The notes beneath the pieces are model-generated. The model had not been told where the DNA came from and ran no database searches. It saw only the letters and a program-made list of their open reading frames with translations. A stretch of DNA of 64,000 nucleotides from Segatella hominis (GTDB taxonomy: Bacteria; Bacteroidota; Bacteroidia; Bacteroidales; Bacteroidaceae): the NCBI RefSeq assembly GCF_019249725.2, contig NZ_CP137559.1, forward strand, positions 229,501-293,500, read 5' to 3'. Below are positions 1-9,124 of the stretch, in pieces (positions within the stretch are counted from its first letter, which is position 1; every line of letters begins with the position of its first letter). A program made the position numbers and the translations under genes.

Positions 1-194
1 AAGTTAAGAACAAGCCTTGACACAGTTTAATTTACACCCCCAATTTACCGTATGACCTCTTATTTTTATTATTTCCTTTCTTATTCTTCCCTTTTTGTTC
101 TTTTATTATTTCTCTTATTATTGTTCTTCCTTTCTTAGCTTTTTTGCTCTTGAAAGCCCTAAACGCTCTTTTCCTTTTACCTTTTTGTCTGTTT
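1..194. other. Gene-free pyrimidine-rich flank
   Basis: No open frame with protein-like character is visible. From about 58 to 190 the plus strand is almost entirely C and T, in degenerate runs of TTATT and CTTTT, so the minus strand is purine-rich. It lies 3' of the minus-strand gene ending at 195, but no clean hairpin terminator stands out. Confidence 0.5.
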
Positions 195-935
195 TTACTC
201 TTCTGCCAGTTCCTTCATGGCATCATTCAGCGTATTAAATAATACGTTGATGTTCTCCTCTTCATTCTTGCAGGCTTCCTTGAAGAGTGCTACTGGGTCT
301 TCCGTACTGCTTGTGAGCGGAGTTTCATTGAGCAGAATGTTCACATTGTTGAGAAGCATTCCATGCAGGGTAGGCATGTGGAGTTGATGTTGTTCGCCTT
401 CCTTGCTACCGCATTTCAATCCTGCAGCGTATGCCTTTACGATGATGCGTACCAGCAGATGGATGGCCATAGGTTCGTCAGCGAGGCTGATGAGGATGCC
501 ATGGGTGTAGTCGCGCACATGCTCTTCGAGAGTAGTGAATTTACCTTGTAAGAGCCAGGTAAAATTGCGCTTATATTCACTTTCCATTGCTTTGTATAGT
601 TGTGGACTCTTGCAGGCGATACGTAGGTAGTCGAGCATGCTTGGCTCAAAGGTGGGATCGGCTGCCTTCATTCCTTCGAAATTTTTCTTCATACGTTCGT
701 TAGCTTCCTCTGCTGTCTTATAGTTGAGACGAACAAGTGTAGAGAACATAACATCGAAGAAATATTGATTAACCTCTCCATAGTGGTCGAGCATCAGCTG
801 TTTGATTTCTTTCGGATCATTCTTTTTCTTGAAGTCATCTCCACCTACGGTTGCGTCGATGATACCGCGTGCGTACGCCTCGAAGAAAGCCCTCACAAAA
901 GAAGCTACGGCCTTGTAACTATTTATTCTTTTCAT
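195..935 (-). CDS. Unknown helical cytosolic protein, 246 aa
   Basis: I do not recognise this family. The protein begins MKRINSYKAV and has no signal peptide or membrane segment. It is rich in Lys, Glu, Leu and Ala in a pattern expected of an all-helical soluble protein, with an acidic C-terminus. The start codon lies 6 bases after the stop of the upstream polysaccharide deacetylase gene, so the two are almost certainly co-transcribed. The balanced composition and the lack of overlap support a real gene. No function can be assigned; the only clue is the coupling to a carbohydrate or envelope deacetylase. Confidence 0.75.
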   Translation of the reverse strand: MKRINSYKAVASFVRAFFEAYARGIIDATVGGDDFKKKNDPKEIKQLMLDHYGEVNQYFFDVMFSTLVRLNYKTAEEANERMKKNFEGMKAADPTFEPSMLDYLRIACKSPQLYKAMESEYKRNFTWLLQGKFTTLEEHVRDYTHGILISLADEPMAIHLLVRIIVKAYAAGLKCGSKEGEQHQLHMPTLHGMLLNNVNILLNETPLTSSTEDPVALFKEACKNEEENINVLFNTLNDAMKELAEE

Positions 936-941
936 TGTTTC

Positions 942-1553
942 TTATTCAAAAGTCTTAAATTCATAGCCTTGTTCTCTTAGCCATTCGATGGATTGAGGCA
1001 AGGCTGTCTTCAGTTTTTCTATACTTTTCAGTGAGTCGTGGAAGGTGATAATGCTGCCGTTTCTGGCATATCTTTTCACGTTGTTTACCACATCTTCAGC
1101 TGTGAGCCATTTAGAATAGTCTCGTGTCACCAGATCCCACATGATTACCTTGTAGGTGCGGTGCAGCCACCAGTATTCGCTTGGTCTCATCCATCCATGT
1201 GGAGGTCTGAACAAGTGGGCGTGAATCAATTCGTTTGCTTTGTTGGTATTCAGCACATAGGAGATGACACGGTGTTTGAAAGCTCCGATGTGATTGAATG
1301 TGTGATTTCCCACCTGGTGTCCTTCTTCTACTATCTGGTTGTACAAATCGTGATGGCGCAGTACGTTTTCTCCTACCATGAAAAAAGTTGCTTTCACATT
1401 GTATTTCCTCAAAATTTCGAGAATGATGGGTGTGGATTCTGGTATCGGACCATCGTCAAAGGTCAGATAAACGGAATGTTCTTTTTTGTCCATTCTCCAG
1501 ATTGCCTTCGGATAAAGCCATCGGAGCCATTTTGCTGGTTGCTCTATGAACAT
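942..1553 (-). CDS. Polysaccharide deacetylase (NodB homology domain)
   Basis: A single-domain carbohydrate esterase 4 type enzyme of 203 aa that would remove N- or O-acetyl groups from a glycan using one metal ion. Visible motifs: TFDDGP at residues 31-36 (catalytic base and metal Asp), GNHTFNH around 82-88 (metal ligands H84 and H88), FRPPHG (active-site groove) and ITFHD near the C-terminus. Residues before the domain are few and no clear signal peptide is seen, so it may act in the cytosol or at the membrane face; the short hydrophobic/basic N-terminus leaves this open. It is the first gene of a two-gene unit with the unknown protein at 195-935. The substrate cannot be told from sequence. 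Confidence 0.88.
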   Translation of the reverse strand: MFIEQPAKWLRWLYPKAIWRMDKKEHSVYLTFDDGPIPESTPIILEILRKYNVKATFFMVGENVLRHHDLYNQIVEEGHQVGNHTFNHIGAFKHRVISYVLNTNKANELIHAHLFRPPHGWMRPSEYWWLHRTYKVIMWDLVTRDYSKWLTAEDVVNNVKRYARNGSIITFHDSLKSIEKLKTALPQSIEWLREQGYEFKTFE

Positions 1554-1790
1554 TTGATTCCTATTTTTATGAATTGATAAAACTTATTGGCTCTATGCTC
1601 TAAAGAAATCCTCTTGATGGGAGCCTTTTGCTTATAGACTCTTTTCCCTTGAGAAACCTCTTAATTAGAGTCTTTTAAAACTAATAGGCTCTATTACTTG
1701 TGAGTTTAGAGCCTTTTAGTAAATTTATAGAGTTAAAATACTTGATTGATGCCTGCAGTTTTTGGAACAGGGCCTTTATAATTATCTGTA

Positions 1791-1830
1791 TAACATGATA
1801 GGGCAGTTTTCAAGCCGCCCTATCATGTTA
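1791..1830 (-). terminator. Perfect 14-bp inverted repeat, possible terminator
   Basis: TAACATGATAGGGC is repeated as its exact reverse complement after a 12-base loop. It lies about 170 bases downstream of the minus-strand DUF2723 gene. There is no long T tract after it on either strand, so a factor-dependent terminator or an RNA-stability hairpin is as likely as an intrinsic terminator. Confidence 0.5.
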
Positions 1831-1878
1831 TTCTATATATAGAGATACATTTACTGGAAATTTTCTGAAATCTTGCCA

Positions 1879-1930
1879 AGAGAATTCTTTTAATAATTCT
1901 CTGTATGGGGAATCCTTGTTTAGGATTCCC
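1879..1930. repeat. Two adjacent perfect hairpins
   Basis: AGAGAATT and AATTCTCT (1879-1886 and 1895-1902) form an 8-bp stem. GGGAATCCT and AGGATTCCC (1908-1916 and 1922-1930) form a 9-bp stem with a 5-base loop. A further 6-bp stem (CTTTCT/AGAAAG) lies at 1961-1977. These come directly after the end of the DUF2723 gene on the minus strand. Confidence 0.6.
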
Positions 1931-1999
1931 ATGAAAATCCCCGTTGAATTTTCCTAATGGCTTTCTTTATTAGAAAGTTTCTCCTTGTAAAAGTTTCTC

Positions 2000-4900
2000 T
2001 TAATTTCCTGCATTTGGCATCTGACCTCCTCTGCCGTGATACAAAGTATAGAGCTTATTGAGTTGGTCTTCATACTTCTTGGCAGTCTTCTGATCTACCA
2101 TGCTTGCTACCTCGCAGGTGCTCTGCATAATCATGATCTGACGGATGCAGTCGTTCTGTGCCTGCGCGAAACGGTTGGCATCGAGTGACAGATAGTAGCT
2201 CAGATACTGGCTGGCAGTTTTCCAAACCTTTCCTACGTATTCAGCTGCCTTCTGCTTCTGCCCAGCGAGAATCCATCCACGAGCCATATCAAGACCACCA
2301 CTCATGTAATCGATAGGCACATTATAGTCTGGTATCTCAACATCAGCTTTCTTCAGAATGTCGATAGCCTTCTTGTTCTTATGCTCTGAAAGCAACTGGA
2401 GGGCTGTCAGGGCGAGCAGGCGACGGTGTGTATAGCACATACGCATAGTTGTCTCGTCGATGTAGAGTCCTTTCTGTTTCAGATTGCCGAACTTGAAACG
2501 GGTCATGATGTTATGATAAGCCTTCTCGGTATCGAAATTCTTTGCACCTGGCTTGTTGGTGGTGAAAGGAGTGATACGGTTTACGAGACCCTCCTGTACG
2601 AAGTTGTCACCCAGATTCATGTAGTTGTCCTCACCTACAGTCAGTGCTACGTAGATAGGGCGTACCCAGTTGCATTGAGCTATCATTTCCAGCATCATCA
2701 GGTCGCCCTTGTAGAGTGCGGTCTTTCCTGCGAGTGAGATAACCATCTTGTCTGGTATTGTATCAGAAGCCATCATCATGCCACTCTTCTTTACAGCCTC
2801 CTTGTCGATAGTCACGTAGAGGGTATCTGTTGGAATAATGTGCAGGTCTGGATTCTTGCTTCTTACCCAATATTTCAGCACATTCTTCAGTTCGAACGGT
2901 TCATCGCCAAACTGTTTCTTGGCTGCTTCTGGATTCTGCTTATAGAATTCGAGAATCTGCTGTTTTGCTCCTGGTTCTACGGTTACGTACTCATTGGTTC
3001 CTGAACAGAAATCAAGTCTTGGCCATGTGATTGGCACTGATGGAGAGTTGTAGGCAGGGCGCTTCATCTGGTCGATGTACCAGTCGGTCTGCAAGTAGCT
3101 CAGGTTGCAAACGCGAGCATCTGTACCTACGCCTTCTACTTCCTGATTGTACCAGAGTGGGAAGGTATCGTTATCTCCGTTAGTGAAGATGATAGGATTT
3201 CCCTTCTCCTGGAGTGACATCAGATAGTTCTGTCCGAAATCGCGGCAGGTATAGCGGTTGCTGCGGTCGTGGTCATCCCATGTCTGGGAAGCCATTTGTA
3301 TTGGCACGAGTAGTGTGATGACGGCTACGATGGCAGAGATGGCGGTACCACTCAACTTCGCCTTCTTTTTCAGGAGGTTGATGATGGCGAGTACACCCAG
3401 ACCACACCAGATGGCGTATGCGTAGAATGATCCTGCGTATGCGTAGTCGCGCTCACGTGGCTGCATTGGGGTCTGGTTCAGGTAGATGACGATGGCAAGA
3501 CCAGTCATGAAGAACAGGAAGAACACTACCCAGAACTGCTGGATACCGATAGGAAGGATTTCCTCTACTTCCTTACCGTTCTTGATTACCTTGCGCTTGC
3601 GTGTGTACCATGCTTGCCAGAAGAGGCCGATGAGACCGAGTATCAGAGGCATGCAGTAGAATACGTTGTGCCCCTTGTTGTTCTTCAGGTCATCCGGAAG
3701 TTTACTCTGATCACCATAGAGCGAGTCGTCGATGAATGAGAAACCGGTTATCCAGTTTCCGTGCTCAGGTTCTCCGTTGCCCTGAATGTCGTTCTGGCGA
3801 CCAGCGAAGTTCCACATGAAGTAACGCCAGTACATAAAGTTGCACTGGTAGGAGAGGAAGAAGCGGATGTTGTCCACCTGTGAAGGTACCTTCACCATGA
3901 TGTTTTCTCCGCATCTGTCGTAAGGCACTTCTGTGCCATCTACGCCACCCATCCAGTCCTCGTAAGCCTGTGCATGTGCTGCGTCATACATACGAGGGAA
4001 GAACATATTCTGAGCGTACTGGTATTTATTCTTATGGCTTACGATGAAGTATGAGTCCTTCTCGTCTGCAGTTGCTTTTTCTTTGCGCTGATATACTGGT
4101 GCGCCTTCCTTCATCTCAGGTTTGCACATGTTGCCGTCCACCGTGAGGGCCACCTGCGATGTGTATGCCTGACCGTAGAATAGCGGACGGTCGCCATACT
4201 GGTCGCGGCTCAGATAGCTACCTAAGGTAAAGATATCCTCAGGAGAGTTCTGATCCATAGGAGGGTTGGCAGAAGAACGGATTACGATGAGTGCATAGCT
4301 GGAATAGCCGATCATCAGCATCAGCATGCAGAGCAGAGCGGTGTTCTTAATGCGTGCAGAAACGAGAGGCAATAGTTGCATCTTTTTCTTAGTGATGCCC
4401 GTTGTCTCGTCCACGCCTGTTGCTACTTCTTGCTTGCGCTTGTATCCAAGTACAAACCAGAGGATAGCCATTACTATCACACCACAGATTACGGCGCTCC
4501 ATCCGTATCCGTAGAATGGGATGCCGAGCATGCCGAAGCCCAGAATGAAGGCGATGTTCTGTCGCTTTACGTTCTTGTCTGTTGCATTGTATGTTTCGTA
4601 GATGCCCCAGATAACGGCAGCCACGAGGCAGATGATATAAACGATTTCTCCTGTATTGAATGGGCAACCGAGTACGTTGACGAAGAACAACTCAAACCAG
4701 CCGCCTACAGTGATGATACCAGGTACTACGCCATAGAGTACTGCTACAACTACAGCAAAAGAGAGAATCAGTGCGAGCAGCGAACCTTTGAGATTGGCAT
4801 GTGGCACCTTTTTATAATAATATACGAGTACGATGGCCGGGATACAGAGCAGGTTGAGCAGGTGCACACCGATACTCAGACCAGTCATATAGGCGATGAG

Positions 4901-5434
4901 TACAAGCCAGCGATCGCTGTGAGGTTCGTCGGCATGGTCTTCCCACTTCAGTATCAGCCAGAATACTACAGCTGTGAATGCAGATGAGAACGCATAGACC
5001 TCACCCTCTACTGCAGAAAACCAGAAGGTATCGCTGAAGGTGTAGATGAGTGCGCCCACCATACCTGAAGCTTCGATGGCAATCAGTTTGCTGGTGGTCA
5101 TCTCTTTCCAGTCGCTGATGATGAGTTTGCGTGCCAAATGTGTGATAGTCCAGAAGAGGAACAGGATACAAACGGCACTCAGGAGTGCGCTCATCGTGTT
5201 CACCATCTTGGCTACCTGTGTGGCATCGCTGGCGAAATGTGTGAAGAAATTGCCTAAAAGCATGAAGAATGGTGCCCCAGGAGGGTGACCGATTTCTTGC
5301 TTGTAAGCAGTAGTGATAAACTCAGGACAGTCCCAAAAACTGGCTGTCGGTTCAATTGTGGAACAATATACGAAGGCCGCAATGACAAATGCGACCCATC
5401 CAAAGATATTGTCCACTAATCTGTACTGTTTCAT
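2000..5434 (-). CDS. DUF2723 multi-pass membrane protein (TMEM260-like, predicted glycosyltransferase)
   Basis: A very large inner-membrane protein of 1144 aa. The N-terminal two thirds carry about a dozen hydrophobic segments, beginning around residues 10-26. An early lumen-side loop contains WDCPEF and GHPPGAP, the conserved region of DUF2723 proteins. The last ~350 residues are soluble and end in a helical region. The architecture resembles polyprenyl-sugar-dependent GT-C glycosyltransferases. The eukaryotic relative TMEM260 is known as a protein O-mannosyltransferase, so a role in sugar transfer to proteins or glycans outside the membrane is reasonable but inferred. The gene stands alone, with a Bacteroidetes -7 box about 80 bases upstream of its start. 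Confidence 0.85.
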   Translation of the reverse strand: MKQYRLVDNIFGWVAFVIAAFVYCSTIEPTASFWDCPEFITTAYKQEIGHPPGAPFFMLLGNFFTHFASDATQVAKMVNTMSALLSAVCILFLFWTITHLARKLIISDWKEMTTSKLIAIEASGMVGALIYTFSDTFWFSAVEGEVYAFSSAFTAVVFWLILKWEDHADEPHSDRWLVLIAYMTGLSIGVHLLNLLCIPAIVLVYYYKKVPHANLKGSLLALILSFAVVVAVLYGVVPGIITVGGWFELFFVNVLGCPFNTGEIVYIICLVAAVIWGIYETYNATDKNVKRQNIAFILGFGMLGIPFYGYGWSAVICGVIVMAILWFVLGYKRKQEVATGVDETTGITKKKMQLLPLVSARIKNTALLCMLMLMIGYSSYALIVIRSSANPPMDQNSPEDIFTLGSYLSRDQYGDRPLFYGQAYTSQVALTVDGNMCKPEMKEGAPVYQRKEKATADEKDSYFIVSHKNKYQYAQNMFFPRMYDAAHAQAYEDWMGGVDGTEVPYDRCGENIMVKVPSQVDNIRFFLSYQCNFMYWRYFMWNFAGRQNDIQGNGEPEHGNWITGFSFIDDSLYGDQSKLPDDLKNNKGHNVFYCMPLILGLIGLFWQAWYTRKRKVIKNGKEVEEILPIGIQQFWVVFFLFFMTGLAIVIYLNQTPMQPRERDYAYAGSFYAYAIWCGLGVLAIINLLKKKAKLSGTAISAIVAVITLLVPIQMASQTWDDHDRSNRYTCRDFGQNYLMSLQEKGNPIIFTNGDNDTFPLWYNQEVEGVGTDARVCNLSYLQTDWYIDQMKRPAYNSPSVPITWPRLDFCSGTNEYVTVEPGAKQQILEFYKQNPEAAKKQFGDEPFELKNVLKYWVRSKNPDLHIIPTDTLYVTIDKEAVKKSGMMMASDTIPDKMVISLAGKTALYKGDLMMLEMIAQCNWVRPIYVALTVGEDNYMNLGDNFVQEGLVNRITPFTTNKPGAKNFDTEKAYHNIMTRFKFGNLKQKGLYIDETTMRMCYTHRRLLALTALQLLSEHKNKKAIDILKKADVEIPDYNVPIDYMSGGLDMARGWILAGQKQKAAEYVGKVWKTASQYLSYYLSLDANRFAQAQNDCIRQIMIMQSTCEVASMVDQKTAKKYEDQLNKLYTLYHGRGGQMPNAGN

Positions 5435-5515
5435 TATGGTTTATAAACTTTAATGTTTTATATTTCTATATAACTTTATTTTCTATGTATATAACTATAT
5501 TTCTATATAACTTTG

Positions 5516-5523
5516 CAAAGGTA
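5516..5523 (-). promoter_or_regulatory. Bacteroidetes -7 box (TACCTTTG) upstream of the DUF2723 gene
   Basis: On the minus strand TACCTTTG fits the TAnnTTTG consensus and lies 82 bases upstream of the start at 5434. It sits in the palindrome CTTTGCAAAG, so TAACTTTG is also present on the plus strand at 5508-5515. No good -33 TTTG is seen for the minus-strand box. Confidence 0.5.
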
Positions 5524-5675
5524 ATAAAAAGAAAAGATATAATTGTTGGCGAGTTGCGTTTTTTAGATTATATTATACATTTTCTGTCCTTTACCAGCCT
5601 TTGCTCCTAAATTTTGCTAACTCTCAATGCTACAATGTATGTAGCAAAGAGTAATGAGCATCATCAGTATTCTTT

Positions 5676-6365
5676 CTAAACCTTCGGGAAATGTTCCTCC
5701 AGTTTTTCTTTTGGCATATCTGTCGTGTCATGATAGTGCAGGTTGTGGTTTACGCAGGCCACGTGTTTTACATTATTGAGAACCTCCGCTATGTCGTGAC
5801 TTACGATGATGATGGCACATTCCTTGTTGATCTGTTCCAGCATTTCGTACATCTGCTTTTGAAATCTGCGGTCGATGTAGGTATTCGGCTCGTCGAGAAT
5901 GACGACATCTGGCTTGGAAACGATGGCACGTGCCAGGAGTACGCGCTGGAGTTGTCCGCCGCTCAAAGCTCCTATGTGCCTGTCTTTTAAGTCGGATATC
6001 TGCATTCTTTCCAGGGTTTCTGCCACTTGTTGGTGGTGTTGCTTGGTATATCTGGCAAAGAGGCTCTTGCTCAGTCCTGAGAGAACTACCTCATATACAG
6101 AGATAGGAAATTGCTTGTCTAAGTCGTTATATTGTGGGAGATATCCCATTGATATTTCTTTCCCCTCGCTGCAGAAATGAATACTTCCCTCGGTTGGCTT
6201 CTTCAGTCCCAAAATGAGGCGCATAAGTGTGGTCTTGCCACCGCCATTGGGACCGATGATGCCAAGATAATCGTCCTGATAGACGGTCAGATTGATATCC
6301 TTGAGCACCTGTTTTCCGTCGTATTCAGCAGATACATGTTCTATTTGAATGATTGGTTTTGACAT
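5676..6365 (-). CDS. Metal-type ABC transporter ATP-binding protein
   Basis: A 229-aa ATPase of the zinc/manganese (ZnuC/MntA-like) ABC class that would power uptake by a membrane permease. It has Walker A GPNGGGKTT at 38-46, the signature LSGGQLQR at 134-141, Walker B VVILDEP at 154-160 and the switch His in IVSHD. The GPNGGGKTT form is typical of the metal-uptake ATPases. It starts 23 bases after the stop of the upstream substrate-binding lipoprotein gene, so the pair forms an operon. The expected membrane permease is not adjacent on either side. Zinc, manganese and iron cannot be told apart from this sequence. Confidence 0.9.
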   Translation of the reverse strand: MSKPIIQIEHVSAEYDGKQVLKDINLTVYQDDYLGIIGPNGGGKTTLMRLILGLKKPTEGSIHFCSEGKEISMGYLPQYNDLDKQFPISVYEVVLSGLSKSLFARYTKQHHQQVAETLERMQISDLKDRHIGALSGGQLQRVLLARAIVSKPDVVILDEPNTYIDRRFQKQMYEMLEQINKECAIIIVSHDIAEVLNNVKHVACVNHNLHYHDTTDMPKEKLEEHFPKV

Positions 6366-6388
6366 ATTTTCCTTTTTAACAATAGCAC

Positions 6389-7294
6389 TTATTTCTTTCC
6401 CGATTGGGCTATTTCTTTTGTGATCAGGAGCATCTGTCCCTCCCAGTCGTAGCTTAGCGGATTGATTTCCACGGCTTTCGAATGGGTTGCATCAATAAAT
6501 ACCTGGATATTTCGGTTTGAGAATTCTTTTTGTACGAAGATGAGGTTGATATCTTCGCTCTTGGCACGCTGTATGAGTTCTTTCAACTGCGTAATGCTTG
6601 GTTCCCTTCCTTCTTCTTCTATCGCATACTGCTTCAGTCCGTTTTCCTTGGCGAAGTAGGTTAGGGTAGGATGGTAGATAACGAAACTTTTCTGTTTCTC
6701 TCCCTTGATGGAGGACTGGTACTTGTCTATCTCGTTCTGCAGTTTATCCAATTTGTTTTTTCTGAAATCCCTCAACCTTTTCTTGTATTCCTCAGCTTTT
6801 TCTGGATATTTGTCCATCAGGGCTTTGGCGATGTTGGAAGTGATGATATCAGCACTTTTGATACTCATCCAGGTGTGTGGATCTATATTTCCGCTCTGCG
6901 TTTTGAGCATTCTGATACCTGCGGATGTGTCTATCACTTTCATGTCGGGTGCATTCTGTTGGAGTTTCTTCATCCAAGTTTTTTCAAATCCGATCTGTCC
7001 TACTTTAAAATAGAATACGCTTTGTGAGAGGTCAACCATTTGTTGTGGGGTAGGCTCGTAAGTCTCAGGACTGCTTCCGGCAGGCACCATCACGTTGACA
7101 TTCACATCGTTGCCAGCTATTTGTTCCACGAAATATCTGAATGGTTCAATAGTTACAGTTACGGTAGGCTTGTTTGGATCTAAGCCATCCTTTCCATTGT
7201 TGTAGCTATTGCCATTCTTGCAGCTTGCCAGCATGCAGATGCATCCTGTTATCATGCAGCTGCTTAATATAATAAGGTGTAGGAATCTTTTCAT
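6389..7294 (-). CDS. ZnuA-family metal-binding lipoprotein (cluster A-I solute-binding protein)
   Basis: A periplasmic, lipid-anchored receptor that would deliver a metal ion to the ABC transporter whose ATPase follows. The signal peptide ends in a lipobox LASC with the lipidated Cys at residue 25. The family hallmark YEPTPQQM is at 79-86, DPHTW places a ligand His at H140 and YHPT places another at H208. The position normally occupied by the first ligand His (in DPHxYEP) reads PETYEP, so E77 takes its place. There is no His-rich loop, as found in many zinc-specific members. Length 301 aa is normal. The metal is uncertain. Confidence 0.88.
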   Translation of the reverse strand: MKRFLHLIILSSCMITGCICMLASCKNGNSYNNGKDGLDPNKPTVTVTIEPFRYFVEQIAGNDVNVNVMVPAGSSPETYEPTPQQMVDLSQSVFYFKVGQIGFEKTWMKKLQQNAPDMKVIDTSAGIRMLKTQSGNIDPHTWMSIKSADIITSNIAKALMDKYPEKAEEYKKRLRDFRKNKLDKLQNEIDKYQSSIKGEKQKSFVIYHPTLTYFAKENGLKQYAIEEEGREPSITQLKELIQRAKSEDINLIFVQKEFSNRNIQVFIDATHSKAVEINPLSYDWEGQMLLITKEIAQSGKK

Positions 7295-7343
7295 TTTATC
7301 TTCTCTTATTGTTTAATTTTAATGTTGTAAAGTTTTTTAAATA

Positions 7344-7430
7344 AGACTTTCTGTCATTTCTTGGTTGGACTTTCGTTCCTTATACTCGATTAGACTTTCT
7401 GTCTTTTCTTTCGATTGGACTTTCGTTCCT
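7344..7430. repeat. Two copies of a ~38-bp direct repeat
   Basis: AGACTTTCTGTC followed by a variable part and TTGGACTTTCGTTCCT occurs at 7344-7380 and again at 7392-7430. It lies in the 232-bp gap upstream of the metal-binding lipoprotein gene. It does not resemble a Fur- or Zur-type palindrome. Confidence 0.7.
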
Positions 7431-7526
7431 TTCCTCTTTTTAGAACTTTTAGCTCTTGTCTTATAATTCGCTTTTTGCTTTATTTCTTTAATAGAATCAT
7501 TTGTCTTCTGCTCAGAAGCGTTTTAT

Positions 7527-7979
7527 TCAGAAGATAAAGCTCAGCCCATATACAAGCAGCACATATCTCAGTACTTTTCCGATAGTTATGCTGAAGATAG
7601 AGATGGGGAGGTTGGCTCTTGTGAGCCCGAGTACGATCGTGATGGCGCTTCCCAGTAGCGGCAGAAAGGCGAAGAATCCCATCCATGCTCCGCGACCTGC
7701 CATGAATCGCTCAGCTTTGTCGAGACTTTCTTTCTTCACGTGGAGATATTTTTCTATCCATTCCATCTTTCCCATCCTTCCGAATCCATAGTTGAACATA
7801 GAGCCGAGTACATTTCCTATACTTCCGTAGATGATGAGTGGCATGGGCTCGAGTCCAGCTGCCTGTAGGCCTGCCATTACAGCCTCGCTGCTGAATGGAA
7901 AGAAACTGCCTGCCAGAAATGCTGCCAAGAGCATTCCCCAATATCCCCATTCTACTAATAATCCTATAATCAAATGCAC
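7527..7979 (-). CDS. DedA/VTT-family membrane protein (YqaA-like)
   Basis: A compact 150-aa inner-membrane protein with four hydrophobic segments. It has the VTT-domain features FPFSSEAVMAGLQAAG near residues 27-42 and a conserved glycine-rich re-entrant region with GSIGNVLGSMFNYGFGR around 52-68. Members of this family are associated with lipid scrambling or undecaprenyl-phosphate recycling and membrane homeostasis; the small YqaA-type members are poorly characterised. The gene stands alone, separated from the upstream membrane-protein gene by a 52-bp tandem repeat block. Exact role unknown. Confidence 0.85.
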   Translation of the reverse strand: MHLIIGLLVEWGYWGMLLAAFLAGSFFPFSSEAVMAGLQAAGLEPMPLIIYGSIGNVLGSMFNYGFGRMGKMEWIEKYLHVKKESLDKAERFMAGRGAWMGFFAFLPLLGSAITIVLGLTRANLPISIFSITIGKVLRYVLLVYGLSFIF

Positions 7980-7993
7980 TTTATTTACTTTTT

Positions 7994-8132
7994 AAAACTG
8001 ACATTACTGAAATTGACATCGCTCTTTTATCAATTATGCTCATCAAAAACTGACATTACTGAAATTGACATCGCTCTTTTTTCAATTATGCTCATCAAAA
8101 ACTGACATTACTGATATTGACATCGCTCTTTT
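7994..8132 (+). repeat. Tandem repeat, 52-bp period, three copies of the dispersed 30-bp repeat
   Basis: Three copies start at 7994, 8046 and 8098, exactly 52 bases apart. Each holds a 30-bp core that ends in ACTGAAATTGACATCGCT (the third copy has one change). The spacer is CTTTTATCAATTATGCTCAT plus two bases. The same core occurs at 16255/16399 and at 23662-23812, so this is one of three loci of a dispersed family. Confidence 0.9.
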
Positions 8133-8156
8133 ATCTTTTGCTTTTCCTTTTCTGCT

Positions 8157-9107
8157 TTATTGCAGCAATGCTACAGGCGGCACGAAGATGTTGAACAGTG
8201 TGATAAACGCCGTGATCAAGATAATGGCGATGAAAGCAATATTGGTAATCTTTCCTTTGGTAAAGGTGATAAAATGGGCGATGAGAGGAGCCGTGTTGGC
8301 TATCATGATGCCGCAAAGTTCGTTCTCGTGCTGGGGCTGAAGTATCATGAATACCCAAGTTACAATGCTCAGCGTGATGAATGAATCGTAGATCATGCGT
8401 GTGCGTATCTTGTCGGCATAGCTTGAATGGATGAAATGAATGGTTCCGAGAAGACCCAGAATGACGATAAAACCGTAATTGATGATCTGATGAAGGGTAA
8501 TCTGGGAGTAATCGAACAGTTCCTGATAATCGATGATAGCCGTAAAGTGGTCGGAAAGTGCCTGAAGATTGTCTGTATAGGCGAAATAGCCGGATACAAA
8601 CCAGTAGGGAGCTATGACTCCTATCAGCGAAGCTAAGAATGTGCGGGCACTGAAACAGTTGGAGAAGAATATCATGCAGAGCCAGAGTATCGGCAGATAG
8701 TAGATGACCTGTATGAACACCAGCGAAGCCAGACCAATACAGAAATAGGCATAGAAAGCCCATCCCGCTGCCTTCCGGTCCTGATAACTGTTCCAGATGA
8801 TCAGAGTGAAGGCGATGAAGCACATGGTCACGATGCTGGCTTTCATCGATGGATTGGGCAGGCTGGCCATGGTGATGAGCATCAGAAAACTGCAAGATAC
8901 CATGCGGCTATAGGTGCGCATGAGTGAATTGCGATTGTTCAACTCTACCATGAGCAGGGTAGAGATGATGGTAAAGGCGAACTGTGCCCAGATGTTATCC
9001 ATTATAAAGCCTACTGCAACCCAAACCAGAGCGGCAAGGGTTGCAGTGACAGGTAATGAGAAGCGGCTTGCCGCTATCTTGTTTTGTAATCTTTTCTTTC
9101 TTAACAT
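8157..9107 (-). CDS. Unknown multi-pass membrane protein, 316 aa
   Basis: I recognise no named family with certainty. The protein starts MLRKKRLQ with a basic N-terminus, followed by eight to nine hydrophobic segments (for example 18-37, 42-55, 68-85, 94-108, 118-150) separated by short polar loops. A PQHENELCG stretch near residue 258 lies in a loop. Such proteins occur widely in Bacteroidales as conserved membrane proteins of unknown function. It is followed by repeats rather than a partner gene. It is read as real because the hydrophobic pattern is regular over its full length. Confidence 0.75.
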   Translation of the reverse strand: MLRKKRLQNKIAASRFSLPVTATLAALVWVAVGFIMDNIWAQFAFTIISTLLMVELNNRNSLMRTYSRMVSCSFLMLITMASLPNPSMKASIVTMCFIAFTLIIWNSYQDRKAAGWAFYAYFCIGLASLVFIQVIYYLPILWLCMIFFSNCFSARTFLASLIGVIAPYWFVSGYFAYTDNLQALSDHFTAIIDYQELFDYSQITLHQIINYGFIVILGLLGTIHFIHSSYADKIRTRMIYDSFITLSIVTWVFMILQPQHENELCGIMIANTAPLIAHFITFTKGKITNIAFIAIILITAFITLFNIFVPPVALLQ

Positions 9108-9124
9108 CTATCTTTTGAATTTTA

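Larger units (their letters stand above)
1554..1999. other. Intergenic region with degenerate repeats and four short hairpins
   Basis: No gene is visible. From about 1590 to 1730 short degenerate copies of GAGcCTTTT/GAcTCTTTT recur. From 1791 to 1977 four perfect inverted repeats follow one another (listed separately). The region lies downstream of the minus-strand DUF2723 gene and upstream of the deacetylase gene, so it should hold the terminator of the former and the promoter of the latter. Confidence 0.6.

Noticed and set aside
8131..8895. 254-codon minus-strand frame overlapping the 316-aa membrane protein
   Set aside because: A +1 frame shadow with very high His and Ser content; the other frame has a regular membrane-segment pattern.
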